NCBI GenBank assembly: GCA_019459325.1
Contig: JAIBFA010000012.1
Coordinates: forward strand, 1-58,265
Source of the DNA: Thiobacillus sp.
GTDB lineage: Bacteria > Pseudomonadota > Gammaproteobacteria > Burkholderiales > Thiobacillaceae
Direction: 5' to 3'
Length of the DNA: 58,265 bases
Shown: piece after piece, positions 40,373-50,237 of the stretch
Position numbering within the stretch: position 1 is the first letter of the stretch
Layout: the number at the start of each line of letters is the position of its first letter
Position numbers and translations under genes: made by a program
Notes under the pieces: generated by a model
Told to the model about the DNA's origin: nothing
The model's input: the letters and a program-made list of their open reading frames with translations, nothing else
Database searches by the model: none

Positions 40373-41170
40373 ATGAGCACACATACTGAACCCGCTGTTT
40401 TCCGCCCGCACGCCGCGCGCATGAATCTGCCGGGCATCCGCAACGTGACGTTCGAGCAACCGCTGCACTGGCTGCGCGACGGCGCAAAGGACATGGCGAA
40501 GGCGTGGCCGCTGAGCCTGGTCTACGGCATCGTGTTTGCGCTGCTGGGTTATGGACTGGTACATGGCGCATGGGGCAGGCCGCATCTGGCGATGGCGCTG
40601 ACTTCCGGGTTCCTGTTCGTTGCCCCGCTGCTGGCCACCGTGTTCTATTGCGTGAGCCACCGGCTGGAGCATCACCACAAGCTGCCCAATTTGTGGGTTC
40701 CCCTGATTTCGTGGCGCGCCAATCCGGCCTCGCTCGGGCTCTACGCCCTGATGCTGGTGTTCGTGCTCTCGGTATGGGAGCGTATTTCGGCGATCCTGGT
40801 CGGGCTGTTTCTCGGCGGCTCGGGCATCGGCGGCCTTGCCGACCTGCTGAGCGTCAGCGCGGTTCAGCAGCACACCGATTTCGTGCTGGCCTATCTGGCG
40901 TTCGGCGGCGTGCTGGCGCTGATGGTGTTCAGCCTGTCGGTGGTGTCGCTGCCGATGCTGCTGCATCGCAAGGTCGATTTCGCCACAGCGCTGGTGACCA
41001 GCTTCATGGCGACCAAACTTAATTTTGCGGTAATGCTGCTGTGGGGCGTCCTGATTGCCGCTTTGGTTGCGGTCGGCATAGCGACCGATTTCATCGCCAT
41101 GGCCGTGATTTTCCCCTGGCTGGGACACGCCAGCTGGCATGCCTACCGTGAACTGGTAGAACGGGAGTAG
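40373..41170 (+). CDS. DUF2189-family integral membrane protein
   Basis: A 265-residue inner-membrane protein with about six hydrophobic segments (first near residue 43, last near 245). The N-terminal region RMNLPGIRNVTFEQPLHWLRDGAKDM is the typical entry of DUF2189 proteins (predicted membrane proteins that often lie near cytochrome or copper genes). ATG 40373 has CGGGAG before it; a start 18 bases upstream lacks such a site. The next gene encodes a small cytochrome c, which may hint at an electron-transport link, but the two have separate leaders. Confidence 0.82.
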   Translation: MSTHTEPAVFRPHAARMNLPGIRNVTFEQPLHWLRDGAKDMAKAWPLSLVYGIVFALLGYGLVHGAWGRPHLAMALTSGFLFVAPLLATVFYCVSHRLEHHHKLPNLWVPLISWRANPASLGLYALMLVFVLSVWERISAILVGLFLGGSGIGGLADLLSVSAVQQHTDFVLAYLAFGGVLALMVFSLSVVSLPMLLHRKVDFATALVTSFMATKLNFAVMLLWGVLIAALVAVGIATDFIAMAVIFPWLGHASWHAYRELVERE

Positions 41171-41305
41171 CAAGCCAAATCATTGTTTACCGAAATTAGT
41201 AGCAAACAACCAAGCTCCCGGCTTGCGCGGGGGGGATTTTCCCTTAATATGGCAAGCGCGATGTTGTCGCGAATGCGCCTAACCCCGACCTCCACGGAGA
41301 TTGTA

Positions 41306-41617
41306 ATGATGAATAAATTGATGTTGATCGCTGCGTCAGCAGCGCTGCTGGTGTCCGGCGCGGCTTCTGCCGACCAGGCGCTGGCCCAGAAGAACGCCTG
41401 CATGTCCTGCCACGGCGTCGACAAGAAAATCGTTGGCCCGGCCTTCAAGGAAGTGGCCAAGAAGTATGCGGGCGACAAGACCGCGCACGACACGCTGGTT
41501 GCCAAGGTGAAAACCGGCGGCAAGGGCGTGTGGGGCCAGATCCCGATGCCGCCGAATCCCAGCCTCAAGGCGGAAGATGCCAGCAAGATCATCGACTGGG
41601 TGCTGAGCCTGAAATAA
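41306..41617 (+). CDS. Small periplasmic class I cytochrome c
   Basis: A 103-residue precursor. The signal peptide ends at ASA (about residue 22), leaving a mature protein of about 81 residues. The haem motif CMSCH lies at 32-36, and the axial Met is in QIPMPPNPSL (about 79-83). The size and the GP(A/S)FK.VA.KY pattern match cytochrome c551/c552 (c8), electron carriers between the bc1 complex and terminal oxidases or denitrification enzymes. ACGGAGA precedes the ATGATG start; the second ATG (41309) is equally possible. A strong terminator follows. Confidence 0.92.
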   Translation: MMNKLMLIAASAALLVSGAASADQALAQKNACMSCHGVDKKIVGPAFKEVAKKYAGDKTAHDTLVAKVKTGGKGVWGQIPMPPNPSLKAEDASKIIDWVLSLK

Positions 41618-41636
41618 CAGCGCTGCTTGATGAAAG

Positions 41637-41669
41637 ACACAAGGCCGACCTTTGGGTCGGCCTTGTGTT
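41637..41669. terminator. Rho-independent terminator after the cytochrome c gene
   Basis: Fourteen-base arms (41637-41650 and 41656-41669) with a TTTGG loop are followed by TTTTC. Confidence 0.9.
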
Positions 41670-41751
41670 TTCTGCTCTCCGGGAAAGCCCGGGGGCAGCG
41701 GGCTTTGTGGTATAAATCCCGCGTTTCAGTTTGATTACGGGGAAGACCGAG

Positions 41752-42903
41752 ATGACGGGTCACACGCTAGGCTGGGTGGTGGTTGCGGCGGCGCTTGTTG
41801 CAGGATGCGGAGACAAGCCGCAACAGAATGGCGACAATGATGTGGTGTTGATCGGCCAGGTTTCCCCGCTCACTGGCCCCCAGGCGCATTTGGGCAAGGA
41901 CAATGAGAATGGCGTCCGCTTGGCGCTCGACGAAATCAACGCCGCCGGACTCACACTGGGTGGCAAGAAAGTCATGCTCGAACTGAAGAGTGAGGATGAC
42001 GCAGCCGACCCCAAAACCGCCACGACGGTAGCACAAAAACTGGTGGACGAAGGCGTGGTGGGTGTCATTGGCCACCTCAATTCGGGCTCGACCATCCCGG
42101 CTTCCAAAATCTATTCCGATAACGCCATTCCGCAGATTTCACCCTCGGCAACCGCAGTGGCTTACACGGCATCCGGTTTCCAGACGGCGTATCGTGTGAT
42201 GACCAACGACGCGCAGCAGGGTACCGTGCTGGGGAATTTTGCAGTGACCAAACTCGGCGCGAAGAAAATCGCCATCATCGATGACCGCACCGCCTACGGT
42301 CAGGGACTGGCAGACGAAGTGGAGAAAGCGGCCAAGGCGGCAGGGGGCGAAGTGGTGGCACGCGAATACACGTCCGACCGCTCGACCGACTTCATGGCGA
42401 TTCTCACCTCGATCAAGGGCAAGGCGCCTGACCTGGTGTTCTTCGGCGGGATGGATCCGCAGGCCGCGCCCATGATCAAGCAAATGAAACAGCTCGGCAT
42501 GCAGGCGAAGTTCCTCGGTGGCGACGGCGCGCAGACGCCCAAGCTGATCGAGCTGGCCGGTGCCGACGCCGAGGGCGCGTTGGCCTCCAATCCCGGTTTG
42601 CCGCTCGATGCGATGCCGGGCGGCAGCGCGTTCAAGGCCAAGTTCGAAGCCAAATACGGCAAGATCCAGAATTACTCTCCCTACGCCTACGACGCCATGC
42701 ATGTGCTGATCGACGCCATGAAACGCGCCGACTCCAGCGATCCCGCCAAATACCTGGCCGAGCTGCCCAAGACCGACTATCAGGGAGTGACCGGACGCAT
42801 CAGGTTCGACGCCAAAGGCGATATCACCGGCGGCGCGGTCACGCTGTATCAGGTGAAAGACGGTAAATGGCAGACGCTCGAAACCGTGCAAAGCGGCAAC
42901 TAA
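41752..42903 (+). CDS. livK: Branched-chain amino acid ABC transporter substrate-binding lipoprotein
   Basis: A 383-residue periplasmic binding protein of the Leu/Ile/Val type. The signal ends in a lipobox (LVAGC, Cys19), so unlike E. coli LivK it is probably membrane-anchored. The mature part shows the family pattern: IGQVSPLTGPQAHLGKDNENGVRLALDEINAAGLTLGGKKV, VVGVIGHLNSGSTIPASKIYSD, IDDRTAYGQGLADEVEKAAKAAGGEVV. ATG 41752 is chosen, and GGGGAA lies ahead of it; a TTG 21 bases earlier also exists. It leads the livKHMGF operon. The exact ligand could be amino acids, urea or amides. Confidence 0.92.
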   Translation: MTGHTLGWVVVAAALVAGCGDKPQQNGDNDVVLIGQVSPLTGPQAHLGKDNENGVRLALDEINAAGLTLGGKKVMLELKSEDDAADPKTATTVAQKLVDEGVVGVIGHLNSGSTIPASKIYSDNAIPQISPSATAVAYTASGFQTAYRVMTNDAQQGTVLGNFAVTKLGAKKIAIIDDRTAYGQGLADEVEKAAKAAGGEVVAREYTSDRSTDFMAILTSIKGKAPDLVFFGGMDPQAAPMIKQMKQLGMQAKFLGGDGAQTPKLIELAGADAEGALASNPGLPLDAMPGGSAFKAKFEAKYGKIQNYSPYAYDAMHVLIDAMKRADSSDPAKYLAELPKTDYQGVTGRIRFDAKGDITGGAVTLYQVKDGKWQTLETVQSGN

Positions 42904-42945
42904 GCTGAGCTGAATTCAACCGGGCTGGGCGCGCTGCGCGCAAAG

Positions 42946-43875
42946 ATGGACATCTTCCTGCAACAACTCATCAACGGCCTGGTGCTGGGCAGCGTCTATG
43001 CGCTGGTGGCGCTGGGCTACACCATGGTGTACGGCATCCTCGAACTTATCAATTTCGCCCATGGCGAAATCACCATGATGGGCGCGATGGTTTCGCTGGC
43101 GGTGATCGGTGCGCTGGCGCTGGCGGCGCCCGGCCTGCCCGGCGTGCTGGTGCTGGGGGCGGGGCTGGCGGTGGCGATTCCGGTGTGCATGGCGCTGGGC
43201 CTCCTGATCGAGCGCGTCGCCTATCGCCCGTTGCGCCACGCGCCGCGCCTGGCGCCGCTGATCACGGCGATCGGCGTGTCGATCATCCTGCAGAACATCG
43301 CCATGCTGATCTGGGGCAAGCAGTACATCCCTTTCCCTGCGATCCTGCCGCAGGGCCGGCACGAGATCTTGGGCGCGAGCATCAGCGACACACAGATCGC
43401 CATCCTCGTGTTGGCGGTGCTCATCATGATGACGCTGATCCTGGTAGTGCAGAAAACCCGGCTCGGCCGCGCCATGCGCGCCACTGCGCAATCGCGGCAG
43501 GTTGCGAGCCTGATGGGGGTGGACGTGAATCGGGTGATCGCGTCCACCTTCGTGATCGGCTCGGCGCTGGCGGCAGTGGCAGGTGTGATGGTCAGCGCGT
43601 ATTACGGCTTGGCGCACTACTACATGGGTTTTTTGCTCGGCCTCAAGGCCTTCTCGGCGGCGGTGCTGGGCGGCATCGGAAATCTGGGCGGGGCGATGCT
43701 GGGCGGCCTGCTGCTAGGGCTGATCGAATCGTTCGGCGCGGGTTACATCGGCGACCTCACCGGGGGGTTCCTCGGCAGCCATTATCAGGATGTGTTCGCG
43801 TTTTTCGTGTTGATCGCGGTGCTGGTGTTCCGGCCTTCCGGTCTTCTGGGAGCGCGCGTTGTCGAGCGTGCTTAA
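42946..43875 (+). CDS. livH: Branched-chain amino acid ABC transporter permease LivH
   Basis: A 309-residue inner-membrane permease with about eight hydrophobic segments. It has the family start QQLINGLVLGSVYALVALGYTMVYGILELINFAHGE and the cytoplasmic EAA-like loop TRLGRAMRATAQSRQVASLMGVDVNRVIASTFVIG (about 180-215) that contacts the ATPase. It pairs with LivM to form the pore. Its last 17 bases overlap livM. No strong ribosome binding site precedes the ATG at 42946. Confidence 0.94.
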   Translation: MDIFLQQLINGLVLGSVYALVALGYTMVYGILELINFAHGEITMMGAMVSLAVIGALALAAPGLPGVLVLGAGLAVAIPVCMALGLLIERVAYRPLRHAPRLAPLITAIGVSIILQNIAMLIWGKQYIPFPAILPQGRHEILGASISDTQIAILVLAVLIMMTLILVVQKTRLGRAMRATAQSRQVASLMGVDVNRVIASTFVIGSALAAVAGVMVSAYYGLAHYYMGFLLGLKAFSAAVLGGIGNLGGAMLGGLLLGLIESFGAGYIGDLTGGFLGSHYQDVFAFFVLIAVLVFRPSGLLGARVVERA

Positions 43876-44913
43876 GTCGCGCTGGTTCACGTTCGGATTG
43901 CTGGCGCTCGGGCTGGCGCTGCTGCCGTTTCTGGTGGATGCGGGTCTGGGGCGCTCGTGGGTGCGCTTGCTCGATCTGGCGCTGCTGTATGTGATGCTGG
44001 CACTGGGGCTGAACATCGTCGTCGGCTATGCCGGCCTGCTCGATCTCGGCTACGTCGCGTTCTATGCTCTCGGCGCCTACGTCTACGCCTGGCTCGCCAG
44101 TCCGCATTTCGGCCTTCACCTGCCGTTCTGGGCGATCCTGCCGCTGGGCGCGGCGCTGGCCGGGTTGTTCGGCGTGCTGCTGGGGGCGCCTACCCTGCGA
44201 CTACGAGGCGACTATCTCGCCATCGTCACGCTGGGCTTCGGGGAAATCATCCGCATCTTCATGAACAACCTGAATGCCCCGGTCAACCTCACCAATGGTC
44301 CGCAGGGCATCAACCTGATCGACCCGGTGCGTCTGGGCAGCTTCAGCCTGAGCCAGCCGCATGAGCTCTTCGGTTATACCTTCACCGGCGTCCACCTCAC
44401 CTATTACCTGTTTCTGCTGCTGACGCTGGCGGTAATTTTCATTTCGATGCGACTAGAAGACTCGCGCATCGGGCGTGCCTGGGTGGCGATTCGCGAGGAC
44501 GAGACCGCCGCCGCCGCGACCGGAATCAATACGCGTAACCTCAAGCTGCTGGCATTCGCCATGGGCGCCACTTTCGGCGGGCTGGCCGGTGGTCTGTTCG
44601 CCAGCTTTCAGGGCTTCATCAGCCCCGAGTCGTTCAATCTGATGGAATCGATCATGATTCTGTGCATGATCGTGCTCGGCGGCATGGGGCATATTCCCGG
44701 CGTGATCTTCGGCGCACTGCTGCTGACGCTGTTGCCCGAAGCGCTGCGCTATACCGGCGACTGGCAGCGCAACCTGTTCGGCCAGATCTACGTCGACCCG
44801 GCGGATCTGCGCATGCTGCTGTTCGGCATGGCGCTGGTTGCGGTGATGCTGTATCGCCCCGCAGGGATGTTCCCCTCGACGCGTCGCCGCCGCGAATTCG
44901 CCGACGCCAAGGG

Positions 44914-44917
<4 letters not shown>
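43859..44917 (+). CDS. livM: Branched-chain amino acid ABC transporter permease LivM
   Basis: A 352-residue permease with eight to nine hydrophobic segments. It contains the LivM pattern ALGLNIVVGYAGLLDLGYVAFYALGAYVYAWLAS and the ATPase-contact loop EDSRIGRAWVAIREDETAAAATGINTRNLKLLAFAMGA. The start is taken as TTG 43859, six bases after GGGAG and inside the end of livH; a GTG at 43868 is an alternative. Its stop overlaps the livG ATG. Confidence 0.93.
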
Positions 44918-45677
<760 letters not shown>

Positions 45678-45681
<4 letters not shown>

Positions 45682-46391
45682 GCGCGCTGCTTTCAATCAG
45701 CCAGTTGTCGGTGGCCTACGGCGGGATTCAGGCGGTACGTGATCTCAGCCTGGAGGTCGCTCCGGGTGAAATGGTCTGCCTTATCGGCGCCAACGGCGCA
45801 GGCAAGACCACCACCCTCAAGGCCATCAGCGGACTCATTGCGCCGCAGGCGGGTAGCGTGCATTTTGACGGACAGGCGCTCACCCGGCTGCCCGCACACG
45901 AAGTGGCGCGGCGCGGACTGACGCTGGTGCCCGAGGGGCGTGGCGTGTTCCCGCGCATGTCGGTCGTCGAAAACTTGATGATGGGCGCCTACACCCGGCG
46001 CGATCGCGCCACGATTGCCCGCGACCTCGACCAGGTCTATGCGCTGCTGCCGCGCCTGACCGAGCGCCGTGCGCAACTCGCCGGGCTATTGTCCGGCGGC
46101 GAACAGCAGATGCTGGCCTTGGGACGTGCGATGATGGCGCGTCCGCGCCTGCTGTTGCTGGATGAGCCGAGCATGGGCTTGGCCCCTCTGATGGTGCAGG
46201 CGGTGTTTGACATCATCCGCCAGATTGCGGCAGGCGATGTGGCGGTTTTGTTGGTCGAGCAGAACGCCCATCTGGCGCTGAAAACCTGCGCGCGCGGCTA
46301 TGTGCTGGAAAATGGAGTCGTCACCCTCAGCGGAATGTCTGCCGACCTCTCAGCCAACCCCGCCGTGCGCCAAGCTTATCTGGGCGAGTGA
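45678..46391 (+). CDS. livF: Branched-chain amino acid ABC transporter ATPase LivF
   Basis: A 237-residue ABC ATPase: Walker A GANGAGKTTTLKAISGL, the LVPEGRGVFPRMSVVENL segment typical of LivF, ABC signature LSGGEQQMLALGRAM, Walker B LLLLDEPSMGLAP and H-loop VEQNAHLAL. Start is a GTG overlapping the livG stop (GTGA). Last gene of livKHMGF; a long imperfect palindrome separates it from the convergent ygfA. Confidence 0.95.
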
Positions 46392-46392
46392 A

Positions 46393-46532
46393 CTAGGGCC
46401 TGTTAACGTTGATTTCGCACATGCGTTGCCGCGAGCCGCTTGCAGTACCCGCACTGCGGCACGTCTCGCTTCGTGGCCTGCATCCCGAATCGGCCCCGTC
46501 GCACGCGTGAAATTAGCGTTAACAGGTCTTAG
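46393..46532. repeat. 140-bp palindromic element between convergent livF and ygfA
   Basis: Arms of 33 bases (46393-46425 and 46500-46532) match at 26 positions. All seven mismatches are transitions, so an RNA copy could still pair through G-U. The interior has its own GCAGT/ACTGC hairpin (about 46442-46457). It overlaps the ygfA stop codon. It looks like a small dispersed (REP or MITE-like) element used as a bidirectional terminator. Confidence 0.65.
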
Positions 46533-47119
46533 GTGTGGTTTGAGTTGAAGCGGTACAGCTGGCGCTCGGTCAGCACCGCGTCGAGCGGCATGTCCCAGGG
46601 CTCGTGCGGCAGCGCGTCCACCCGCTGGCACTCGTAGGCTATTCCCACCAGGCGCGGCTTGCGCCACAGGCGCCGGTGCCGCATGAAGGCCAGCGTCGCG
46701 TCGTAGAAGCCGCCGCCCATCCCCAGCCGGTGGCCCTCGAGATCGAATCCCACCAGCGGCATCAGCAGCAAGTCCAGTTGGCGCGCGCGCAAGGGCCTCG
46801 CATCGATGGGTTCGGGAATGCCGTAGCGATTCTTCGTCATGCGCGTATTGCGGCCCACTTGCCCGAACCGCATCACCCGTCCGCGGCGCGGCAGCACCGG
46901 CAGATAACACTCGCGTTGCATGCAGAGGGCCTGGTTGAGCAGGGGGTGGGCGTCGAATTCGCCGCCTTGCGGCAGATAAAAGCCGATGCGCTGGGCGCGC
47001 AGCAACAGGCCGTGGCGCAGCGCCAGTCGCAAGGAGGCGCGCGCGGCATGGCGGCGCGCAGCCGGTTTGAGCGCGTTGCGCGCGGCCTTGAGTTGACGCC
47101 TGAGGGTGTATTTGTCCAT
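46529..47119 (-). CDS. ygfA: 5-formyltetrahydrofolate cyclo-ligase
   Basis: A 196-residue cytosolic enzyme that converts 5-formyl-THF to 5,10-methenyl-THF using ATP, recycling stored folate. It shows the N-terminal basic helix KYTLRRQLKAARNAL, the IGFYLPQGGEFD segment, RYGIPEP (substrate loop), the LLMPLVGFDLEGHRLGMGGGFYDATL signature (about 117-140) and VGIAYECQRV. ATG 47119 is used. As in E. coli, it lies directly downstream of 6S RNA and zapA, and is probably transcribed with 6S RNA. Confidence 0.92.
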   Translation of the reverse strand: MDKYTLRRQLKAARNALKPAARRHAARASLRLALRHGLLLRAQRIGFYLPQGGEFDAHPLLNQALCMQRECYLPVLPRRGRVMRFGQVGRNTRMTKNRYGIPEPIDARPLRARQLDLLLMPLVGFDLEGHRLGMGGGFYDATLAFMRHRRLWRKPRLVGIAYECQRVDALPHEPWDMPLDAVLTERQLYRFNSNHT

Positions 47120-47128
47120 CAAGAAATA

Positions 47129-47312
47129 AGGCTCCCCGCCTGTGCCGTGACTGGCCGCAGACTCTTGAACCTGGGTCCAAGACGGCCGCGCTCAAAGACG
47201 CTTTGGGCACATGAGACGTGTCACGCGCACACCCGCATCGGAATAGATCGCAGCCTTGCACGTATGCATTGGTTCAGAGAAATAGCAACCAGCCTCGAAC
47301 ACCGCAGGGAGC
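47129..47312 (-). ncRNA. ssrS: 6S RNA
   Basis: About 184 bases on the minus strand between zapA and ygfA, the place of ssrS in many proteobacteria. The ends pair (GCTCCCTGC near the 5' end with GCGGGGAGC near the 3' end). The 5' half has CCTGCGGTGTTCG and a CTCTGAACC segment, and the 3' half has GGACCCAGGTTCAAGAGTCTGCGGC, close to the conserved E. coli arm. 6S RNA mimics an open promoter and binds sigma-70 RNA polymerase in stationary phase. The ends are approximate. Confidence 0.85.
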
Positions 47313-47318
47313 ACAACT

Positions 47319-47324
47319 AGTGTA
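47319..47324 (-). promoter_or_regulatory. -10 box of the 6S RNA promoter
   Basis: TACACT on the minus strand ends seven bases before the predicted 5' end of the 6S RNA at 47312. Confidence 0.5.
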
Positions 47325-47451
47325 TTCCATTTTCAGATGAAAAACCGCGAAAACCAGAAGGGCAACAAGGCAGGCGCGCAGCGCGCCCTCACGGTCTATT
47401 GCTTGCCGGCAGGGAGAGGCCGACAACGAGTCTTTGGATCTGTAGAGGGAA

Positions 47452-47754
47452 TCAGAAAAGCGTGTCCTGATCTTCCAGCACCGAATCGAGCAGGGTGTTG
47501 CAATGGGTCAGCCGGGTGCGTGCCGCCTCGATCTGGCCGCCGCCGCCCTGGGTCAGCAATTCGTGCGCCAGATTCAGCCCCGCCATGATGGCGATGCGCT
47601 CGGCGCCGATCACCTTGCTGCTGTCGCGGATCTCGCGCATTTTCTCGTCCAGATAATCGGCTGCCGCAATCAGCGCCGATTCCTCCTCGCGCGAACAGGC
47701 CACCTTGTAGGCGCGGCCCAGGATGTGGATCTCGATCGAGCGCGGGCCGGCCAT
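47452..47754 (-). CDS. zapA: Cell division protein ZapA
   Basis: A 100-residue FtsZ-associated protein that bundles FtsZ filaments at midcell. It has the N-terminal SIEIHILGRAYKVACSREEESALIAAADYLDEKMREIRDSSKVIGAERIAIMAGLNLAHELL (beta-alpha globular domain) and a C-terminal coiled-coil helix. ATG 47754 shares one base with the stop of the upstream ZapB-like gene (TGATG), so the two are coupled. Longer upstream reading is not protein-like. Confidence 0.93.
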   Translation of the reverse strand: MAGPRSIEIHILGRAYKVACSREEESALIAAADYLDEKMREIRDSSKVIGAERIAIMAGLNLAHELLTQGGGGQIEAARTRLTHCNTLLDSVLEDQDTLF

Positions 47755-47951
47755 CACACATCCTCCGGCAGGGTTTCGAGCAGCGCCTGCAGCCGAGTCT
47801 TGGCGGCTTCCAGGCGGGTCGTCAGCTGCTTGTTGTCCTGCTGCGCGGCGAGCAGCTGCTGGCGCAGGGCGATGTTGTCCTGCCGCAGCGTATGGCACAG
47901 CTCGGCCACCTGGCGGATTTTGGCTTCGAGGATATCGAGTTCGGCGTGCAT
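47754..47951 (-). CDS. Small ZapB-like coiled-coil protein (TIGR02449 type)
   Basis: A 65-residue protein that is almost one continuous coiled coil: LDILEAKIRQVAELCHTLRQDNIALRQQLLAAQQDNKQLTTRLEAAKTRLQALLETLPEDV. Proteins of this TIGR02449 type sit directly upstream of zapA in many beta- and gammaproteobacteria and resemble ZapB, which links ZapA to the chromosome terminus. Overlap with the zapA start supports joint function. The function of this family is inferred mainly from context. Confidence 0.82.
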   Translation of the reverse strand: MHAELDILEAKIRQVAELCHTLRQDNIALRQQLLAAQQDNKQLTTRLEAAKTRLQALLETLPEDV

Positions 47952-48040
47952 GACGCGACTATAGGGGGCGATGTGCGGACGGTCAATCGGCGGTCCAGGG
48001 CACGCGCAGGCCGCGCCTGCATGGTTATAATGCGCGGCTT

Positions 48041-48215
48041 CAGGTGCCGACGCGGCTTTCCGCCGCCGAGGATAAACGGGAAACAGGTGCGCGACTTTTG
48101 TCGCCATGCCTGTGCTGCCCCCGCAACGGTAAGCGCTAAACGGTCCATCACACCGCCACTGGGTTCGCCCGGGAAGGCGATGCACTTCAAGCGCGAGCCC
48201 GGATACCGGCCTGAG
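48041..48215 (+). promoter_or_regulatory. Cobalamin riboswitch
   Basis: The conserved parts appear in order: AGGTGCC, GGGAAACAGGTG, the B12-box-like GCTGCCCCCGCAACGGTAA, CCACTGGG with GGGAAGGCG, and GCGAGCCCGGATACCGGCC. It lies in the leader of btuB and should shut down the btuB-btuM-cob operon when adenosylcobalamin is plentiful. Confidence 0.95.
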
Positions 48216-48290
48216 CCCTGCATGGCGCACGTCATGCAGCGGATCGTGCAACGCGCCCGCGGGGAACCGGGCGCCCAACCGGACTACATC

Positions 48291-50180
48291 ATGCGTCAAA
48301 CCCCTCTCGCGCTCGCCCTGGGCCTTGCATCCGTCACATTCGCCCATGCGGAAACCCTGCCGGAATTTGTCGGCGAAACCATAGTCGTGACGCCGACGCG
48401 CACGGCGCAAACCGCGGATGAGAGTCTGGCTTCGGTCACGGTCATCACCCGTCGGGACATCGAGCGCAGCCAGGCTGGCGATCTGATGGCGCTGCTCGAT
48501 CAGCAGGCCGGCATCAACGTTGCCCGCACCGGGGGCGAAGGCAAGAGCACCGCCATCTTTGTGCGCGGCGCCGCCGCCAAGCATGTTCTTGTGCTGGTCG
48601 ACGGTGTGCGCGCCGCTTCCGCGACCCTCGGCGAATACGACTGGAATGCCCTCTCGCCGGAACAGATCGAACGCATCGAAATCGTGCGCGGCCCCTTCTC
48701 CAGCCTGTACGGTTCCGATGCCATCGGCGGGGTGATCCAGATCTTCACCCGTCGTGCCGTCGGCCCCGGCGTCAAGCTGACCGCAGGCAGCCGCGGCACC
48801 CGCGCCCTCGATTTCAGCTTCGGCGGCGGCGATGCCTGGCGCTACAGTGTGGAAGCCGGACGCGAAAGCACGGATGGCCTGCCTACCTTTTCGACCGACA
48901 GCACTGCCTACGGCTTCAACCGCAATCATCTGGCGATCGGCGTCGACGGCCGCCTCGCCCCCGACCTGGCGCTTGTCGCCAAACTTGCCCAGTCCTGGGG
49001 GCGCAACGAGCTTGATGCCAACACGGGCGACAACGATTACAAGAACCGCACCGCCAGCCTCAGGCTCGACCATCGGGTCAGCGCGCAATGGCGGCACAGC
49101 CTGACTCTGGGCAATAGCCTCGACCGCTACACGTCTTACAGTCCCTTCGTTCCCGCCCGCATCGAGACCAAGCGCAACAGCCTGTCCTGGCAGCACGACC
49201 TCTCGTTCGAGCCGGGACAACTCAGCCTGGGCCTCGACTACTGGACGGATCACGCCAGCAAGGACAACAGCGGCCTGCTCGACGCGCGTCTCGAAAACAC
49301 CGGGCTGTTCGCGCAGTACCGCTTTGCGGCCCTGGGCGGCGAAGCGCAGCTTGGCGCGCGCCGCGACAAGCACGACGCTTTCGGCAGCCAGGACACCTGG
49401 AACCTGCGCTGGGGCCGCGAACTGGCGCCGGGCCTGCGTGTCACGGCCGGACATGGCACCGCCTTCAAGGCCCCCACCGTCAACGATCTGTACTGGCCCA
49501 ACAGCGTGGACGGCCCCTACACCTATGTCATCGGCGCAGACACCTACAGTGATACCTACCTTACCCACGGCAATCCGACCCTGAGGCCGGAAACCTCGCG
49601 CACCAGCGAACTGGGCCTGAGTTACCGGCAGGCAGACTGGGGTACGGCGGTGAACCTGTACGAGACGCGGGTGGATGACCTGATCGAGTGGAAGCAGACC
49701 GTCATTTCCGGCGGCGCCGGGCCGGGAATCGCCACCACCTACGACTGGCAGCCGGAAAACGTCAGTTCGGCGCGGATGCGCGGCCTGGAGCTCAGCGGGC
49801 AGGCGCGCTGGCTGGATTGGGACTGGCGCGCAGGGCTGACACGATTGCTGGCCGTCAATCTCGGCACCGGTACGCAACTGGATCGGCGCCCGCAAAACAG
49901 CTTCACCCTCAGCGCCGCGCGCACTTTCGGCAGCCATGGTCTGCGCATCGAAGGCAGCGCCTATTCGCCGCGTCTGGATGTGAATGGAACGACTCAGCTG
50001 GCCGGCTACGGCCTCGTCAACGCCGCCTACGAATACGCGCTGAACAAGGACACCCGGTTCGGGATCCGTGTCGACAACCTGTTCGACAAGGACTACGCGT
50101 TGGCGCGAACCACTACGCGCTTCTACGAAACGCCGGGGCGCAGCCTGTTCGTGAGCTTGCGCTACCAGCCGGGCAAGTAA
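48291..50180 (+). CDS. btuB: TonB-dependent cobalamin receptor BtuB
   Basis: A 629-residue outer-membrane receptor. The signal peptide ends TFAHA (about 19). The TonB box ETIVVTPTRT (about 27-36) is followed by the plug domain (SLASVTVITRRDIERSQAGDLMALLDQQAGINVARTGGEGKSTAIFVRG, ... IERIEIVRGPFSSLYGSDAIGGVI) and a 22-strand barrel that ends in SLRYQPGK rather than the usual aromatic residue. ATG 48291 begins a proper signal peptide; longer reading would extend into the riboswitch. Function follows from family and from the riboswitch. Confidence 0.93.
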   Translation: MRQTPLALALGLASVTFAHAETLPEFVGETIVVTPTRTAQTADESLASVTVITRRDIERSQAGDLMALLDQQAGINVARTGGEGKSTAIFVRGAAAKHVLVLVDGVRAASATLGEYDWNALSPEQIERIEIVRGPFSSLYGSDAIGGVIQIFTRRAVGPGVKLTAGSRGTRALDFSFGGGDAWRYSVEAGRESTDGLPTFSTDSTAYGFNRNHLAIGVDGRLAPDLALVAKLAQSWGRNELDANTGDNDYKNRTASLRLDHRVSAQWRHSLTLGNSLDRYTSYSPFVPARIETKRNSLSWQHDLSFEPGQLSLGLDYWTDHASKDNSGLLDARLENTGLFAQYRFAALGGEAQLGARRDKHDAFGSQDTWNLRWGRELAPGLRVTAGHGTAFKAPTVNDLYWPNSVDGPYTYVIGADTYSDTYLTHGNPTLRPETSRTSELGLSYRQADWGTAVNLYETRVDDLIEWKQTVISGGAGPGIATTYDWQPENVSSARMRGLELSGQARWLDWDWRAGLTRLLAVNLGTGTQLDRRPQNSFTLSAARTFGSHGLRIEGSAYSPRLDVNGTTQLAGYGLVNAAYEYALNKDTRFGIRVDNLFDKDYALARTTTRFYETPGRSLFVSLRYQPGK

Positions 50181-50237
50181 ACAAGGGGCAGGGATTTCGC
50201 CTTATACAATGACCTCAACGCGGACGAAGGAGCACCC

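Noticed and set aside
47754-49937. Long minus-strand open frame covering the riboswitch and btuB
   Set aside because: Only its last 65 codons (from 47951) encode a real protein, the ZapB-like coiled coil. The rest is antisense to btuB.
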